From Chryseobacterium sp. (GTDB taxonomy: Bacteria; Bacteroidota; Bacteroidia; Flavobacteriales; Weeksellaceae): a DNA stretch of 64,000 nt. The translations under genes and the position numbers were made by a program. Each line of letters starts with the position of its first letter. Within the stretch, counting starts at the first letter, position 1. Positions 17,467 through 26,318 of this stretch are shown piece after piece. The stretch covers positions 434,001-498,000 of the forward strand of contig NZ_VOXE01000001.1 in assembly GCF_008014695.1 (NCBI RefSeq), written 5' to 3'. Below the pieces are notes generated by a model that searched no databases, was not told the origin of the DNA, and saw only the letters and a program-made list of their open reading frames with translations.

Positions 17467-18246
17467 ATGAAGAAGATCCTCCTCCTCATTCATCTGTTGA
17501 TAATAACATTCGCTTTTTCTCAAAAGAAATTTGAGATAGTTTATGAAGCCGATTATAAATTAAATTACAAGCTTTCAAAGTCCGGTAATTTCAGGAAGTC
17601 AACAACTTTTGCTTTATTGATTAATCACGACGCTTCGTTTTTTAAAAACATGAATAAATATATTGCTGATTCTCTTGAAGTTGAAAAAGTAAACATTACT
17701 ATGAACGAAGCAATGAAATATGTAACCGATTTTAGGGAAACCATTGGAACGACTTCAGCCAGAATTTATGTAACAACTGAAATCAATTATCTTGATTATT
17801 CTTATGAAGAGCCAAACAATATCAATTGGAAAATTAAAAATGAGTTTAAAACGGTTTTAGGTTTTAAATGTCAAAAAGCCGAAACCACCAGATATGGCAG
17901 AACCTGGATGGCTTGGTTTACAACAGATATTCCATTTCAGTATGGACCCTATAAATTTAACGGTTTGCCAGGTCTTATTGCTGAACTCTATGATTCCAAA
18001 GATGATTATCACTATACCCTTTATGCCTTTAGAAAAAGAAAATATACTTGTAAATCGGCGAATGTTGCAGCCAACGCTAAAAAAACAACAAAGGAAAAAA
18101 TTGCAGAACTTTTAAAAAACAAAGTAGCCGGAAGAATGCAGATACATGAACAGTTTATTGAAAACAAAGATGATTTGGAAATGATCAGAAGAAACGCAGA
18201 ATCGGCTGCTAAAGACTATAATCCTCTCGAATTAAGTATTTATTAA
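17467..18246 (+). CDS. GLPGLI family secreted protein
   Basis: 259 residues with a signal peptide (MKKILLLIHLLIITFAFSQ). The family-naming motif FNGLPGLIAELYDSKDDY is near residue 160, preceded by the typical VLGFKCQKA and WMAWFTTDIPFQYGPYKF segments. GLPGLI proteins are common in Bacteroidota, exported, and of unknown biochemical role; some occur next to TonB-dependent receptors, which is not so here. It is the only large forward-strand gene inside the minus-strand array, standing alone. Confidence 0.93.
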   Translation: MKKILLLIHLLIITFAFSQKKFEIVYEADYKLNYKLSKSGNFRKSTTFALLINHDASFFKNMNKYIADSLEVEKVNITMNEAMKYVTDFRETIGTTSARIYVTTEINYLDYSYEEPNNINWKIKNEFKTVLGFKCQKAETTRYGRTWMAWFTTDIPFQYGPYKFNGLPGLIAELYDSKDDYHYTLYAFRKRKYTCKSANVAANAKKTTKEKIAELLKNKVAGRMQIHEQFIENKDDLEMIRRNAESAAKDYNPLELSIY

Positions 18247-18310
18247 ATGACCATTACTGGACATGATGCACCATGCCAACCAAGCACAGAATCTGCTTCT
18301 TTCGTATTGT

Positions 18311-18736
18311 CTAAATAAATTTTAAATAATCTGTTTCTTCGGTCAAAAGTTTTCTTTCGGTGTCATTTAGAATGCTGGCCAAGTTGTTTTGTGCTGCAAC
18401 TCCAATTTCAATAATTTCTAACCACTTTGGGTCATTTAGAATCGCTTCATTGTCAAAGTGATCATTTTTAGGCGGGTTGTATTTGGCAAGTGCAGTGTGC
18501 CAGTCTTCAATAAGGTCATATTCCTTTTGTGTCACCCAGTCGTTGTCTAATTGATATTTGTAATTTTCGTGAATAACCAAATCGTCAAAATAGCAACATA
18601 TAAATTCTACAAATGACCAGTGTGGATTTGAATGGGTTCTGTCATTCCAGGATTTTTTTTGAAGTTCAAGCGAAGTCAACTGGTTAATACAACCGAGCCA
18701 GCTTGCCCTCCATAAATTCTTGTCGTTACTGGTCAT
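18311..18736 (-). CDS. Soluble protein of unknown function
   Basis: 141 residues from the ATG at 18734-18736; a frame to 18790 would add 18 low-quality residues. Predicted all-helical and rich in Trp and Asp/Asn (WRASWLGCINQLTSLE, HWSFVEFICCYFDDL, NDPKWLEIIEIG). No signal peptide or membrane span. The sequence looks like a genuine conserved protein because aromatic residues are well spaced, but I cannot name the family. Flanked by array spacers. Confidence 0.55.
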   Translation of the reverse strand: MTSNDKNLWRASWLGCINQLTSLELQKKSWNDRTHSNPHWSFVEFICCYFDDLVIHENYKYQLDNDWVTQKEYDLIEDWHTALAKYNPPKNDHFDNEAILNDPKWLEIIEIGVAAQNNLASILNDTERKLLTEETDYLKFI

Positions 18737-18857
18737 CAATTCTTTTTTGTTTCGATTGTCGTTTTTTAAATGTGCGCTGACGCGTTGCATTTTGCGAAAG
18801 GTATTTCCGGATAATAAACGGCCACTACGCCAAACCAGTGTTAGTGACCCGTTGTTT

Positions 18858-19064
18858 CTATTTGTCTTTCTTCAGATACAGGGTGGTCAGAGTCCTGGCC
18901 CAATATCTTGGCATTTCATAGTCTTTTTGCAGAAACGAAACCACATCATTTGATTTTTTTTCAGCTGCTTTGAATTGCTCGAGAATTTTGACCCATTCAG
19001 CAATGTTCTTTCCGGTTTTTTCGATGACCTGTTCATCTGAAACATCCCAGTAATCTTTTTTCAT
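18858..19064 (-). CDS. Small DUF4287-like helical protein
   Basis: 68 residues from the ATG at 19062-19064. The upstream extension to 19172 is basic and lies in spacer-like sequence, so it is left out. The protein has the pattern of the small DUF4287 family: EKTGKNIAEWVKILE near the start, then a helix and YEMPRYWARTLTTLY at the end. These domains are found alone or beside DUF5655; function unknown. The family call is by pattern and is moderate. Confidence 0.55.
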   Translation of the reverse strand: MKKDYWDVSDEQVIEKTGKNIAEWVKILEQFKAAEKKSNDVVSFLQKDYEMPRYWARTLTTLYLKKDK

Positions 19065-19220
19065 TTGTTTAAGTCTTTGCTTTTGTTTTTTGTCAGTCTT
19101 TTCGTTGATAGAATAGGGTTGCAGGTTTCCAATTGCGGCCAACTTAGATGTTTTTACGGATCGGGGGCACAAGCTTTTGTAAGTATAACAATATCACCAA
19201 TCTGCAAAAATTTATATGAG

Positions 19221-19289
19221 GTAAATTTCAACCCCGCTAACAAAAAAAGTTGTTATCTACAGCCAGCATTTATTGATGAGGTTTCCATT
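19221..19289. repeat. 69-bp repeat carrying the 3' end of a lost gene
   Basis: Matches 27212-27280 with only two mismatches. In the other copy the block contains the last codons and stop of the tubby-like gene (EWKPNQ then stop); here the same reading gives EWKPHQ then stop, preceded by an in-frame stop after one more codon. So this is a spacer plus a short gene tail without its gene. Confidence 0.8.
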
Positions 19290-19307
19290 CGATCTAGAAA
19301 TAACATG

Positions 19308-19931
19308 TTATTGAGAGTCTCTTTTGATTTTTTCAATTTCAGCATTCATTTTTATTTCCCAATTCTTTCCGTTTCGCTTTTCCAAATAAGGGCTTACGGT
19401 CTCCTTATACTTTTTCTGCGCTTTGATTTCTGCATAGTTAATGAGACAACCTGTATTCAAATACGTTACTCCATATTTTTCATGAATACGGTCGATCTCC
19501 TTTACCACTTTTTCACTGTACATGGGAAGTGCTAAACCTCCGGCATATTCGTAAATTATTTTGTCTTTTGTGATGTCTTTTTTTGCCCGTGCGATATATG
19601 CATTTTCTAGCTTGATTAATTTACTTTTTTGATGGATAAATGCCGATACCCCTTCAAAAATCATAAACACCAGGAAAATTGAATTAAAAAGCGGGAGAAT
19701 TCTCAGAAACTTATTTTTGAAATCTAAATTTTTAATATTTAAAGTAGCAACCAATGCTGTTAGCAGTGCTATTACTAATACAATCGCTGCAACATACTCA
19801 AATCCATATTGGTTAAAATCGTACATGAAGTTAAATGGATACGGATAATTGATCCCGTAAAATGTTCCTATACTTGCAGCAAATATCAGAATAAGAATTA
19901 TTAAATTTAAAAAAGTTAACTTTCTGATCAT
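19308..19931 (-). CDS. Membrane protein, three spans, unknown
   Basis: 207 residues with spans at about 7-27, 43-66 and 78-97, then a long soluble C-terminal part rich in Lys and Glu (DRIHEKYGVTYLNTGCLINYAEIKA). Architecture suggests three helices anchoring a roughly 100-residue extracytoplasmic or cytoplasmic domain. Not recognised. Array gene with spacers on both sides; the spacer on its downstream side is the 69-bp repeat. Confidence 0.55.
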   Translation of the reverse strand: MIRKLTFLNLIILILIFAASIGTFYGINYPYPFNFMYDFNQYGFEYVAAIVLVIALLTALVATLNIKNLDFKNKFLRILPLFNSIFLVFMIFEGVSAFIHQKSKLIKLENAYIARAKKDITKDKIIYEYAGGLALPMYSEKVVKEIDRIHEKYGVTYLNTGCLINYAEIKAQKKYKETVSPYLEKRNGKNWEIKMNAEIEKIKRDSQ

Positions 19932-20037
19932 GACTGTTTTTTATGAGATTACCAATAACGGTGGGTTTTCTGCTGGGGGGCAGTATGATAAACATTACCC
20001 CTCTCTTTATAGAGATAACGTGCTGAGGGCTGTATTT

Positions 20038-20610
20038 TTATTCAGCAATATTTAAGGCGTCGGTTAATTTAGCGAGTTTTTCAAGACGCATTTTTGAATT
20101 TTCCTCCCAAACATCCGCAAATAAAACCTCCCGTTCGATTGCAATTTTCGCTAGATGTTTGATCTCAGGATCAATATTTCCGCCTATAAATAACTGGGTA
20201 AACGCCAAAGAAATGACTGTGTTGTCAATTGAGTTGATGTCATCATATTTATTTGGCATTTTATCAACATTCAACAGTAATTGCCTTGGGTCTTTTGCAT
20301 CTGCATTTAAATTAAAATCTGACAAGCCCATTTCAGCAAGATTTCCAGTGAGAAATTCAGTGGCTTTTTTAGTTTCATTTTTATTTTTCCATTCTATGAA
20401 AGTGTAAAAAGTGTCATTTCCTACATCATTTCCAAATGGTGCAAATTCATCTACAACATCATAAAAGAATTCATCTGACATTATCTTCTGAGCAGCCGGA
20501 TTTGCATTTTCTTTTTTTATTTCGATATTCATAGGGAGATTATTTTGTCCTTTACTTTCACAAGAACTTATGATAAAGACTAAAAATAATATTTGGTAAA
20601 CTATTTTCAT
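20038..20610 (-). CDS. Lipoprotein with YfeS-like domain
   Basis: 190 residues. The signal peptide ends in a lipobox (FIISSC, Cys17). The mature part carries the run DEFFYDVVDEFAPFGNDVGNDT followed by FIEWKN, which resembles E. coli YfeS and relatives, small proteins of unknown function. Here the domain is fused to a lipoprotein export signal, which is unusual for a protein normally cytoplasmic. The helical C-terminus (EIKHLAKIAIEREVLFA) fits the family too. The family assignment is by remembered pattern, so moderate. Confidence 0.55.
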   Translation of the reverse strand: MKIVYQILFLVFIISSCESKGQNNLPMNIEIKKENANPAAQKIMSDEFFYDVVDEFAPFGNDVGNDTFYTFIEWKNKNETKKATEFLTGNLAEMGLSDFNLNADAKDPRQLLLNVDKMPNKYDDINSIDNTVISLAFTQLFIGGNIDPEIKHLAKIAIEREVLFADVWEENSKMRLEKLAKLTDALNIAE

Positions 20611-20931
20611 AACATATCAGTTAACATAACCCAATTTCTTCTGGCTTTTCACATCTCGAATTTAAGATGTCATCCAATATCTTCCACTTTTTATTTTTCG
20701 GAAAATTTCTAAAAAGACTGAAAATCCTGATCAAAATATTTTTTGATTAATTTTTCTTGATGTCAAATATGTTAATTTCAGATGGATTCATAAAATGGCG
20801 CATAACCTTCCGCTTTGTGTGAGTGGCGACTTGTTAATTGTTCAGTTGTAAATATATCGAATTTTCCCATTCAGTAATCCGGGTGTGAAAAACTAAGTGC
20901 GCCATTGCACAAAACCGCTTGCGAGCGGTTT
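20611..20931. other. Intergenic spacer with array elements and hairpin
   Basis: 321 bases with no supported gene. The right half carries spacer signatures GCGCATAACCTTCCGCTTTGTG (about 20798-20819) and GTGCGCCATTGCACAAAACCGC (about 20897-20918), both recurring in other array gaps. The left half is A/T-rich. Confidence 0.45.
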
Positions 20932-20932
20932 T
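20911..20932. terminator. 9-bp palindromic hairpin at the end of a lipoprotein gene
   Basis: AAAACCGCT-TGCG-AGCGGTTTT forms a perfect stem with a four-base loop and A/T runs on both sides, so it could stop transcription from either strand. It abuts the stop codon of the minus-strand lipoprotein gene (20932-20934) and is part of the spacer element. Confidence 0.6.
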
Positions 20933-21498
20933 TATATTTTCAGTTTTATCCGTATTATTTGTTTTTTGTTTTGGTGGTCAATATGAGGGATTGTCCATTC
21001 AACATATAAGATATTCTTACGAACATTTATACTGTCAATGCAATAATGCGGAAAAACGCTTCCACAGTGAACCCACTCCCTGCCAATAAATTCCTTTTTC
21101 CCGTTCTCTATATTTTCCGCCACCAGTTTGAAACCTGCGGAATCTGTTTCACAAATTACAGTTTCCGCATTTTTGTCATAGGCCAGCGCATTCTCAAAAA
21201 GTTTGTAGTGGTTATGATTGAAAGGCAAAATGATATCCGTCCAGGTGTCGCTTCCGGTAGAATGTCTCAGACAAATATATTGATCATTTGACCATTTACA
21301 GTAAGTCTTATTATCAACGTAATTTTTGTCTATTGTTTTTGATGATCGGTACACTGTTTTTCCGTCAGTCCATTCAATAAATGAAGTGGAATCAGTCGCC
21401 TTAACGGTCCTGAATTTTTCAGGAAAACTGATTTCAGCCGTCTTCGGATGACAGCTTGCGAAGAAGAGAATGAATACGATTTTGAATGGGTTTTTCAT
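20932..21498 (-). CDS. Lipoprotein of unknown function
   Basis: 188 residues from the ATG at 21496-21498, chosen because it gives a lipoprotein signal (MKNPFKIVFILFFASC). The mature protein is strand-rich with several Trp (SFIEWTDGKTVYRS, KYCKWSNDQYICL-like region) and two later cysteines. No family recognised. Its stop codon lies directly against a terminator-like hairpin. Confidence 0.55.
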   Translation of the reverse strand: MKNPFKIVFILFFASCHPKTAEISFPEKFRTVKATDSTSFIEWTDGKTVYRSSKTIDKNYVDNKTYCKWSNDQYICLRHSTGSDTWTDIILPFNHNHYKLFENALAYDKNAETVICETDSAGFKLVAENIENGKKEFIGREWVHCGSVFPHYCIDSINVRKNILYVEWTIPHIDHQNKKQIIRIKLKI

Positions 21499-21627
21499 AA
21501 CATGCTGACAATCTCTTATGTTTAACAACATTTTCAAGAATCCGCGACGACATTTTTTGAGATCGTCTTGTAAAACATCACCCAGGCCATTTGCATAGGG
21601 GCAGGGGTCAAAAGCAGTTAATTTTGA

Positions 21628-22227
21628 TTAATAGACGATACAATCTTTAGATTTATAATAATAGCCCCGATTTTTTACTTCTTTGAATTTTCCATTTTTT
21701 TGTACAGTTACAATAAAGGCTTCTTTCGATTCAGGACAAGTATTGTATTTATGTACTTTAAGCTTGTAGCCATATTCTGTCTTCGTAAAACCGTTACCTT
21801 CTGAAGATCCATTGTCAATATCGTAATCCTTGATTCTTGCTATTAAGAAAGCCTCTTTTTCATTATCAATTTCTCCAATGAATTCAGACAATTTTTCTGT
21901 GTCCTGAACATAATGCCAGGTTTTATTTTTTAAATATACAATTCTATAATTGCAGTAACCTGGTTGGCATCCTGAAAAGAAGCCATTTCCGTTTACGGTT
22001 TCAGGAATTAATATTTGTTTTGCCAGTTCCTTATCCCCCGTGGAAAATATTTTTTTTGGCGAAAAACCATAAACATAATCAATTTGCCAATATTCAATAT
22101 AATTATGTGGAACTATAGCCTTTAATAATTCTTCATCATAAGATTCCCCTGCTTTTAGTTTCGTGAAATTTTCCTTACAGCTGTTACAAAGTAAGATCAA
22201 AATTATGGCTGCAAATGTCTTGTACAT
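21628..22227 (-). CDS. Lipoprotein of unknown function
   Basis: 199 residues from the ATG at 22225-22227, giving the signal MYKTFAAIILILLCNSC with a lipobox Cys. The middle contains two cysteines in GCQPGYCNYRIVYL, possibly a disulfide, and a Trp-rich strand region. Not recognised. Single array gene; the spacer downstream runs into 21538-21627. Confidence 0.55.
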   Translation of the reverse strand: MYKTFAAIILILLCNSCKENFTKLKAGESYDEELLKAIVPHNYIEYWQIDYVYGFSPKKIFSTGDKELAKQILIPETVNGNGFFSGCQPGYCNYRIVYLKNKTWHYVQDTEKLSEFIGEIDNEKEAFLIARIKDYDIDNGSSEGNGFTKTEYGYKLKVHKYNTCPESKEAFIVTVQKNGKFKEVKNRGYYYKSKDCIVY

Positions 22228-22239
22228 ATCGTTTAAACG

Positions 22240-22341
22240 CATAGGGTAGAATATTGTCGGTTACGTTAGCCTTTGAACTAAAGTTCATTACTGTTAAATC
22301 AAACTGCGTATTGCCCAACCGATGTTATGGGGCAGCCTTCT
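22240..22341. repeat. Array spacer with imperfect inverted repeat
   Basis: The block runs from GTCGGTTACGTTAGCC to GCCCAACCGATGTTATGG. The outer parts pair (CGGTT with AACCG) and the right part contains GCCCAAC, which fits the RYYYAAC core of integron attC sites. The shared phrase TATTGCCCAACCGATGTTAT recurs with variation at about 28540 and 25018. Confidence 0.5.
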
Positions 22342-22956
22342 TTATTGTCCAAATAATTTCGTCCATAAAGTTTTCTTTGAATTGTGTTTTTCTATTTGTT
22401 GTTGTTCTATGTTTTCAAGCCTTTGTAACAATTCATAATTTGTAGTTACAAGCAAATTGTCCATTTGAGAGTAATATTCGTCTTCATTGTCTTTAAGTTC
22501 AGAAGCTGTTATAAAAATTGATTTTCCGTTTTGTGTTTTAATCTCAAATGTTTGAGGATATATTGAAGTTCCAGTTCCTGCCCACAAAATTTTAAAGTCA
22601 ACGATTTTTTGCCCTATCAAAGGTTGCCACCTACTGTCAGAAGAAACATCCCATTTTTGTTCATAGTCATTTGTTTTTTCTGTTAAGTCAAGTTGTTTTG
22701 ACAGAAGTCCATAGCAAACAAATGTGTTGTCCCAAAAAACATAAAGCGTTTTGTTGTCTGTTTTGAAGTAAATCGAATGGTCAAGCGTGTCGATGTCAGG
22801 ATATTTTGTTTGGTAAAATGGCTCAGGATTAATATTGTTTCCTTCTTCGTCAGCAAAGTACTTTAGTTCTCCATAAATAATACCACGAATGATCTGTCCA
22901 ACGAACATTTGTCTGCAGTCATTTTCGTAAGTGATGTGTTGGTCAGTTAGTGTCAT
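22342..22956 (-). CDS. Soluble protein of unknown function
   Basis: 204 residues from the ATG at 22954-22956; a frame to 23007 would add 17 residues running into the spacer. No signal peptide. Strand-rich and acidic in the first 150 residues (YFKTDNKTLYVFWDNTF, KIVDFKILWAGTGTS), ending in a Gln/Lys helix. The look is that of small SUKH/immunity-type or enzyme-inhibitor proteins, but I cannot place it. Confidence 0.5.
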   Translation of the reverse strand: MTLTDQHITYENDCRQMFVGQIIRGIIYGELKYFADEEGNNINPEPFYQTKYPDIDTLDHSIYFKTDNKTLYVFWDNTFVCYGLLSKQLDLTEKTNDYEQKWDVSSDSRWQPLIGQKIVDFKILWAGTGTSIYPQTFEIKTQNGKSIFITASELKDNEDEYYSQMDNLLVTTNYELLQRLENIEQQQIEKHNSKKTLWTKLFGQ

Positions 22957-23116
22957 TGTAAGGTTGCCGATAAGGTTTACAGATTTGTGATGGGCGGTTT
23001 TTACCACTAATGTTGATGCGGAGCAGGACTTGAAAATCAGCGAAGCAACCCCCGTCTGTTGCAGGTGCGCTGTTATGCGTTCGGCTTTCTTGTCTCCAAT
23101 GAGATTTGTTGGTAAT

Positions 23117-23362
23117 TTACTTCGATTTCAAAAGTTTATGAAGTTCGGGGAATTCATTCTCAATTCTCCTATCATCCATTTTTCCGTCTTTGTCATGGTC
23201 TCCATATTCTAAGCCAACCCTAATAAGACCTTCAATTGAATTGGTTTCTTCTCTGCCAAGTTTCTCAACCATCGAAGCAAATTCATTTTCTCCGATGCGA
23301 TAAATTATTTGAGTTACAATAAATCCTAAATCGTAACAACCTGCACCGCCGCCGCACCCCAA
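23117..23362 (-). CDS. Probably 5'-truncated protein with EF-hand-like loop
   Basis: The reading frame is open from 23452 to the stop at 23117 but contains no ATG; the best available start is TTG at 23360-23362 (81 residues). Upstream in-frame codons read ELRQLIHQTLNKDEKALAKL, which looks like real protein, so the natural start is probably lost at the junction with the spacer near 23455. The C-terminal part has a calcium-loop-like run DHDKDGKMDD; the twelfth loop position is Arg instead of Glu. Cys/Gly-rich start of the TTG version (GCGGGAGC). Function unknown; may be a pseudogene. Confidence 0.4.
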   Translation of the reverse strand: MGCGGGAGCYDLGFIVTQIIYRIGENEFASMVEKLGREETNSIEGLIRVGLEYGDHDKDGKMDDRRIENEFPELHKLLKSK

Positions 23363-23462
23363 ATTATTAAGTTTAGCTAACGCTTTTTCGTCCTTATTTA
23401 GAGTCTGATGAATGAGCTGTCTAAGTTCTCGATTATATGTGACGTTCGTCTTCTAAGCTCAC

Positions 23463-23595
23463 GCATAACGGTTAGGTATTTCTTTTGGTGAGGATTATGA
23501 TAAAAAATCTTAGTAAATATAACTAAAAGAACAATTACCCAAAATCTCCATAGTGTAAAATTCAACCCAGCTAGAAGAAATACTGAGATAGCTAA
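23463..23595. repeat. Array spacer, type I
   Basis: Starts GCATAACGGTTAGGTATTTC and ends in TTCAACCCAGCTAGAAG. Aligns along its length with 27117-27250 and 27845-27965, sharing GATTATGATA, AGTAAATATAAC, AAAAGAACAATTA and TTCAACCC blocks. Confidence 0.65.
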
Positions 23596-23601
23596 AGTAT
23601 T

Positions 23602-24189
23602 TTAGAATTTGTTCAGGATTTTTTGAGGAAGTATGCTTTTTAATTGAGGTTTGTATTGAGGTTCAACAATAAGAAAGGTCCAATCTTTTTCATTACTTGA
23701 AATGGCACAGGCTTTCATTTTTGCATTGATGAAATAATAATCTTCATCAGAGAAATATTGAACATTATCATTTCCGTATTTTTTAATTAACCCTTCTTTT
23801 ATTTGCGATTTTGCCTGCCCCGAATTTGGAATAGAATTCCAGTTGATTTTCAGTTTCATTTTGAAAGAATAATCAGCAATAGAGTAGTATTCACTCTTTA
23901 TTTTTTCTGGTTTTTCAATTTTATCAATTTCGAACCTTTGAATCTCAGTTATAATTGAAGGATTATTATATGTCAAATTCAGAATTTGTGTCATCTGTTC
24001 TTTTTGAACTACTTCGAAATATCTTGGATAAATGAATTCGACAGCAGAATTAATTTTTTTCTCTTTTATATTTTCGACGAATGCGGTCAATGATTTTCTT
24101 ATGTAATCATCCGAATTTTCAGTTTTACTTTGGCTGCAAGAATAAATAGAGAATAGGGTAACCAGGAAAATTAAGAATTTTGTTTTCAT
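23602..24189 (-). CDS. Lipoprotein of unknown function
   Basis: 195 residues with a lipoprotein signal (MKTKFLIFLVTLFSIYSC). The mature domain starts with a helical hairpin (AFVENIKEKKINSAVEFIYPR), typical of small NTF2-like or DUF4878-like lipoproteins in which a helix pair precedes a curved sheet, and then has strands around KLKINWNSIP and DWTFLIVEP. The NTF2-like reading is tentative. Followed downstream (lower coordinates) by a type I spacer. Confidence 0.55.
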   Translation of the reverse strand: MKTKFLIFLVTLFSIYSCSQSKTENSDDYIRKSLTAFVENIKEKKINSAVEFIYPRYFEVVQKEQMTQILNLTYNNPSIITEIQRFEIDKIEKPEKIKSEYYSIADYSFKMKLKINWNSIPNSGQAKSQIKEGLIKKYGNDNVQYFSDEDYYFINAKMKACAISSNEKDWTFLIVEPQYKPQLKSILPQKILNKF

Positions 24190-24243
24190 TCAGTTTTTTG
24201 ATTGATTTTGAACCGCGACTTTTTTCGATAACCTCATCTGTAA

Positions 24244-24885
24244 TTAACCCGCTCCAGAAATACTTTCCAGATGTAATTTATTTCCATCAAATTTAAAAAT
24301 CCACCAAAAATTGTGTTCGCATATTTCACTTGAATTTTCTGGAATCTCTTCTTCTGAAATTGTTTTGGATTCGTAATTTCTGTTTGAGTTCATATTCATT
24401 CTTAATGTGACAATGTCCTTATTTAATTCTATTTGGTAAGAATAAAAGCAGGGTTCAGTTTTACGGTAAGCTTCATACACCAATGTGTCTTTATGGTCTA
24501 AACTGTCAATGGCGATATTATGAAACAGACTTTTTAATTGGTCAAGCCAAATACTTTCAGAAATTGATTTGTAATGTTCTAAGAACATTGTTCTTGTAAT
24601 CTTGTTGCCGTTTGACTTGAATTGTTCGTTAAATGAATTGTCGTCGATGTAGATACTGAACGATTCGTCGGAAAGTGGAAATTCAAAAATGTCAGCAATT
24701 TTTTCTTCGTCATTGGAAGCTATGGTTTGCCGCAGCTTCTTTAATTCTAAAATTAATTTTTGTCGTTTCGTTGTCTCGGAAATTTGTTCAGAGACTTGTG
24801 CGTCGCTTGTAGTCTTCGTCTTTTCAGAATTATTACATGAAACCAAAACCACAAATGTCGTCAATATGATAACTGTCTTTTTCAT
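24244..24885 (-). CDS. Lipoprotein of unknown function
   Basis: 213 residues from the ATG at 24883-24885, giving the lipoprotein signal MKKTVIILTTFVVLVSC. The frame continues upstream to 25017, but that extension translates spacer sequence and the short form is preferred. The mature part resembles the previous lipoprotein in plan: a helical start (LKKLRQTIASNDEEKIADIF) followed by strands and Asn-rich loops, ending FKFDGNKLHLESI. Possibly a NTF2-like fold; not recognised with confidence. Confidence 0.55.
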   Translation of the reverse strand: MKKTVIILTTFVVLVSCNNSEKTKTTSDAQVSEQISETTKRQKLILELKKLRQTIASNDEEKIADIFEFPLSDESFSIYIDDNSFNEQFKSNGNKITRTMFLEHYKSISESIWLDQLKSLFHNIAIDSLDHKDTLVYEAYRKTEPCFYSYQIELNKDIVTLRMNMNSNRNYESKTISEEEIPENSSEICEHNFWWIFKFDGNKLHLESISGAG

Positions 24886-24922
24886 TTGATGTGTCTTTTT
24901 TGCTTGTCCATGAAGGTTTCGC

Positions 24923-24955
24923 GCTTTGTGTTCGGGCAGGTTTCGGAGCACAAAG
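24923..24955. repeat. Inverted repeat in the array spacer
   Basis: GCTTTGTGTTC and GAGCACAAAGC pair over 11 positions with one G-T wobble around a central GGGCAGGTTTCG loop. The CTTTGTG phrase also occurs in the spacers near 16400 and 20812. Confidence 0.5.
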
Positions 24956-25045
24956 CTGGTTTTATTTCTATTGTTTAATTGAAAAACTACTGTTGAATTT
25001 TGCACTTCAGCCGGCATATTGCCAAAACGATGAAAATCTATTTTT

Positions 25046-26140
25046 TTATTTAATTCTATTTAATTCTGTTGCAATTTGAAAACCTCCAATCGCTTCAAAT
25101 ACTTCGTTTTGATTTGTTTTGTCAGTCCAACCTTTTTTGGCAAGTTCATTTCTAATTTCTCCTTCGGTCTTGTCTTTCACGAAATGGTAATAAGTAAAAT
25201 CAATGACTTCTACTGGAACTCTTTCAATTGCATATTTTGTCAAAACGGATACAATTTTCAAATAAACAAAAAGTCCAGTTAAGCCGAGTTGTAAAATCCA
25301 ACTAATTACCAAACCAATCCAGCCAGTGTCAAGGCTGTTAAAAGTTAAACCTTGTGAAAACCTTAATTTTAAAAATTCTAAAAATCCGATTCTGTCATAA
25401 TTATTTGCATTCAAAATGATTTCATATTGGAAATATTGATTTGACAAATAAATCAGAATTATCATTCCGGCTAATAAGTATTGCAACTTATTAAAGTCAG
25501 TAAAATTTGAAAGTTTGATTAATTGTTTCATAGTCAGTGCTATTGCTGATGCTACTAAAAATTCAAACAAACCAATAAAATACATTCCTTTCAACGAAAT
25601 AAATGCTATTACAAAACCCAGAATTAGCGAAATTACTAAACCTCCAATAATTGGTATAAATATATTCGGTTCTTTTGCCCGAGTGGGTTGTGGTAAACTT
25701 TCTGGAATGACATAGTCATCCCAATTATTCTTTTTTTTAATTTCCTTTTCAAGTTCATTTAAGGATTGTCTGTCGAAAGTCTTTAAGGTTTCTTCAAACG
25801 AATAAATAAACATTTTTACTCTTTTTGAGTTTCTGCCTACATCCCACATTTCATTTCCCAGACTTTCACTTTTAACAACAATATTACCATATGCATAACT
25901 TGCTGAAATTGCTTCTGTCCAACGTTCAATACCCAAACTTTTTTCCTTTCGTTTTGCTTCTATACTGTTTTCGTCTTTAAATACTAAATCCCAACCCAGT
26001 TTTTCAACTGCTTTTTCCGCAATCGCAACAAAAAGAGTATGGTTTAAACTCGTCCTGAATTCTTCTTTGTATTTAGGAGTGAAATTTACACTATGTTTTC
26101 TCTTTATTGTTTTTTCGTAATCTTTAAAAATATCTTCCAT
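25046..26140 (-). CDS. Membrane protein with soluble N-terminal domain, unknown
   Basis: 364 residues. The first ~150 form a soluble mixed domain (KAVEKLGWDLVFKDENSIEAKRK and a following strand-rich part that looks like a small steroid-binding or membrane-edge fold). Spans are seen at about 162-182, 184-204, 216-236 and 265-290. The C-terminus (YYHFVKDKTEGEIRNELAKKGW) is a helical tail that resembles the short KGW motif found in Bacteroidota membrane proteins. No known family. Largest unknown of the array. Confidence 0.55.
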   Translation of the reverse strand: MEDIFKDYEKTIKRKHSVNFTPKYKEEFRTSLNHTLFVAIAEKAVEKLGWDLVFKDENSIEAKRKEKSLGIERWTEAISASYAYGNIVVKSESLGNEMWDVGRNSKRVKMFIYSFEETLKTFDRQSLNELEKEIKKKNNWDDYVIPESLPQPTRAKEPNIFIPIIGGLVISLILGFVIAFISLKGMYFIGLFEFLVASAIALTMKQLIKLSNFTDFNKLQYLLAGMIILIYLSNQYFQYEIILNANNYDRIGFLEFLKLRFSQGLTFNSLDTGWIGLVISWILQLGLTGLFVYLKIVSVLTKYAIERVPVEVIDFTYYHFVKDKTEGEIRNELAKKGWTDKTNQNEVFEAIGGFQIATELNRIK

Positions 26141-26175
26141 CGGTTTCTGTTGGGTGGTGTCTCGTTAATTTTTCT

Positions 26176-26225
26176 GCTAACTCGTTATAGGTATTATAAA
26201 ATCCTACAAAGTAAACATGGTGTAG
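26176..26225. repeat. Array spacer, type II, copy 1
   Basis: Shares GCTAAC, CG(C)TTATAGGTAT, ATAAA and ACATGGTGTAG-like blocks with 32308-32357 in the same order and spacing. Confidence 0.55.
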
Positions 26226-26318
26226 ATGTATTAAAATAGGAATTTCTTCCCAGGCACAAAACGTGAACTGATAACTTTCTGCCCGCTATTGCTGAACCCT
26301 TTTTACCTGCAATGTTTT

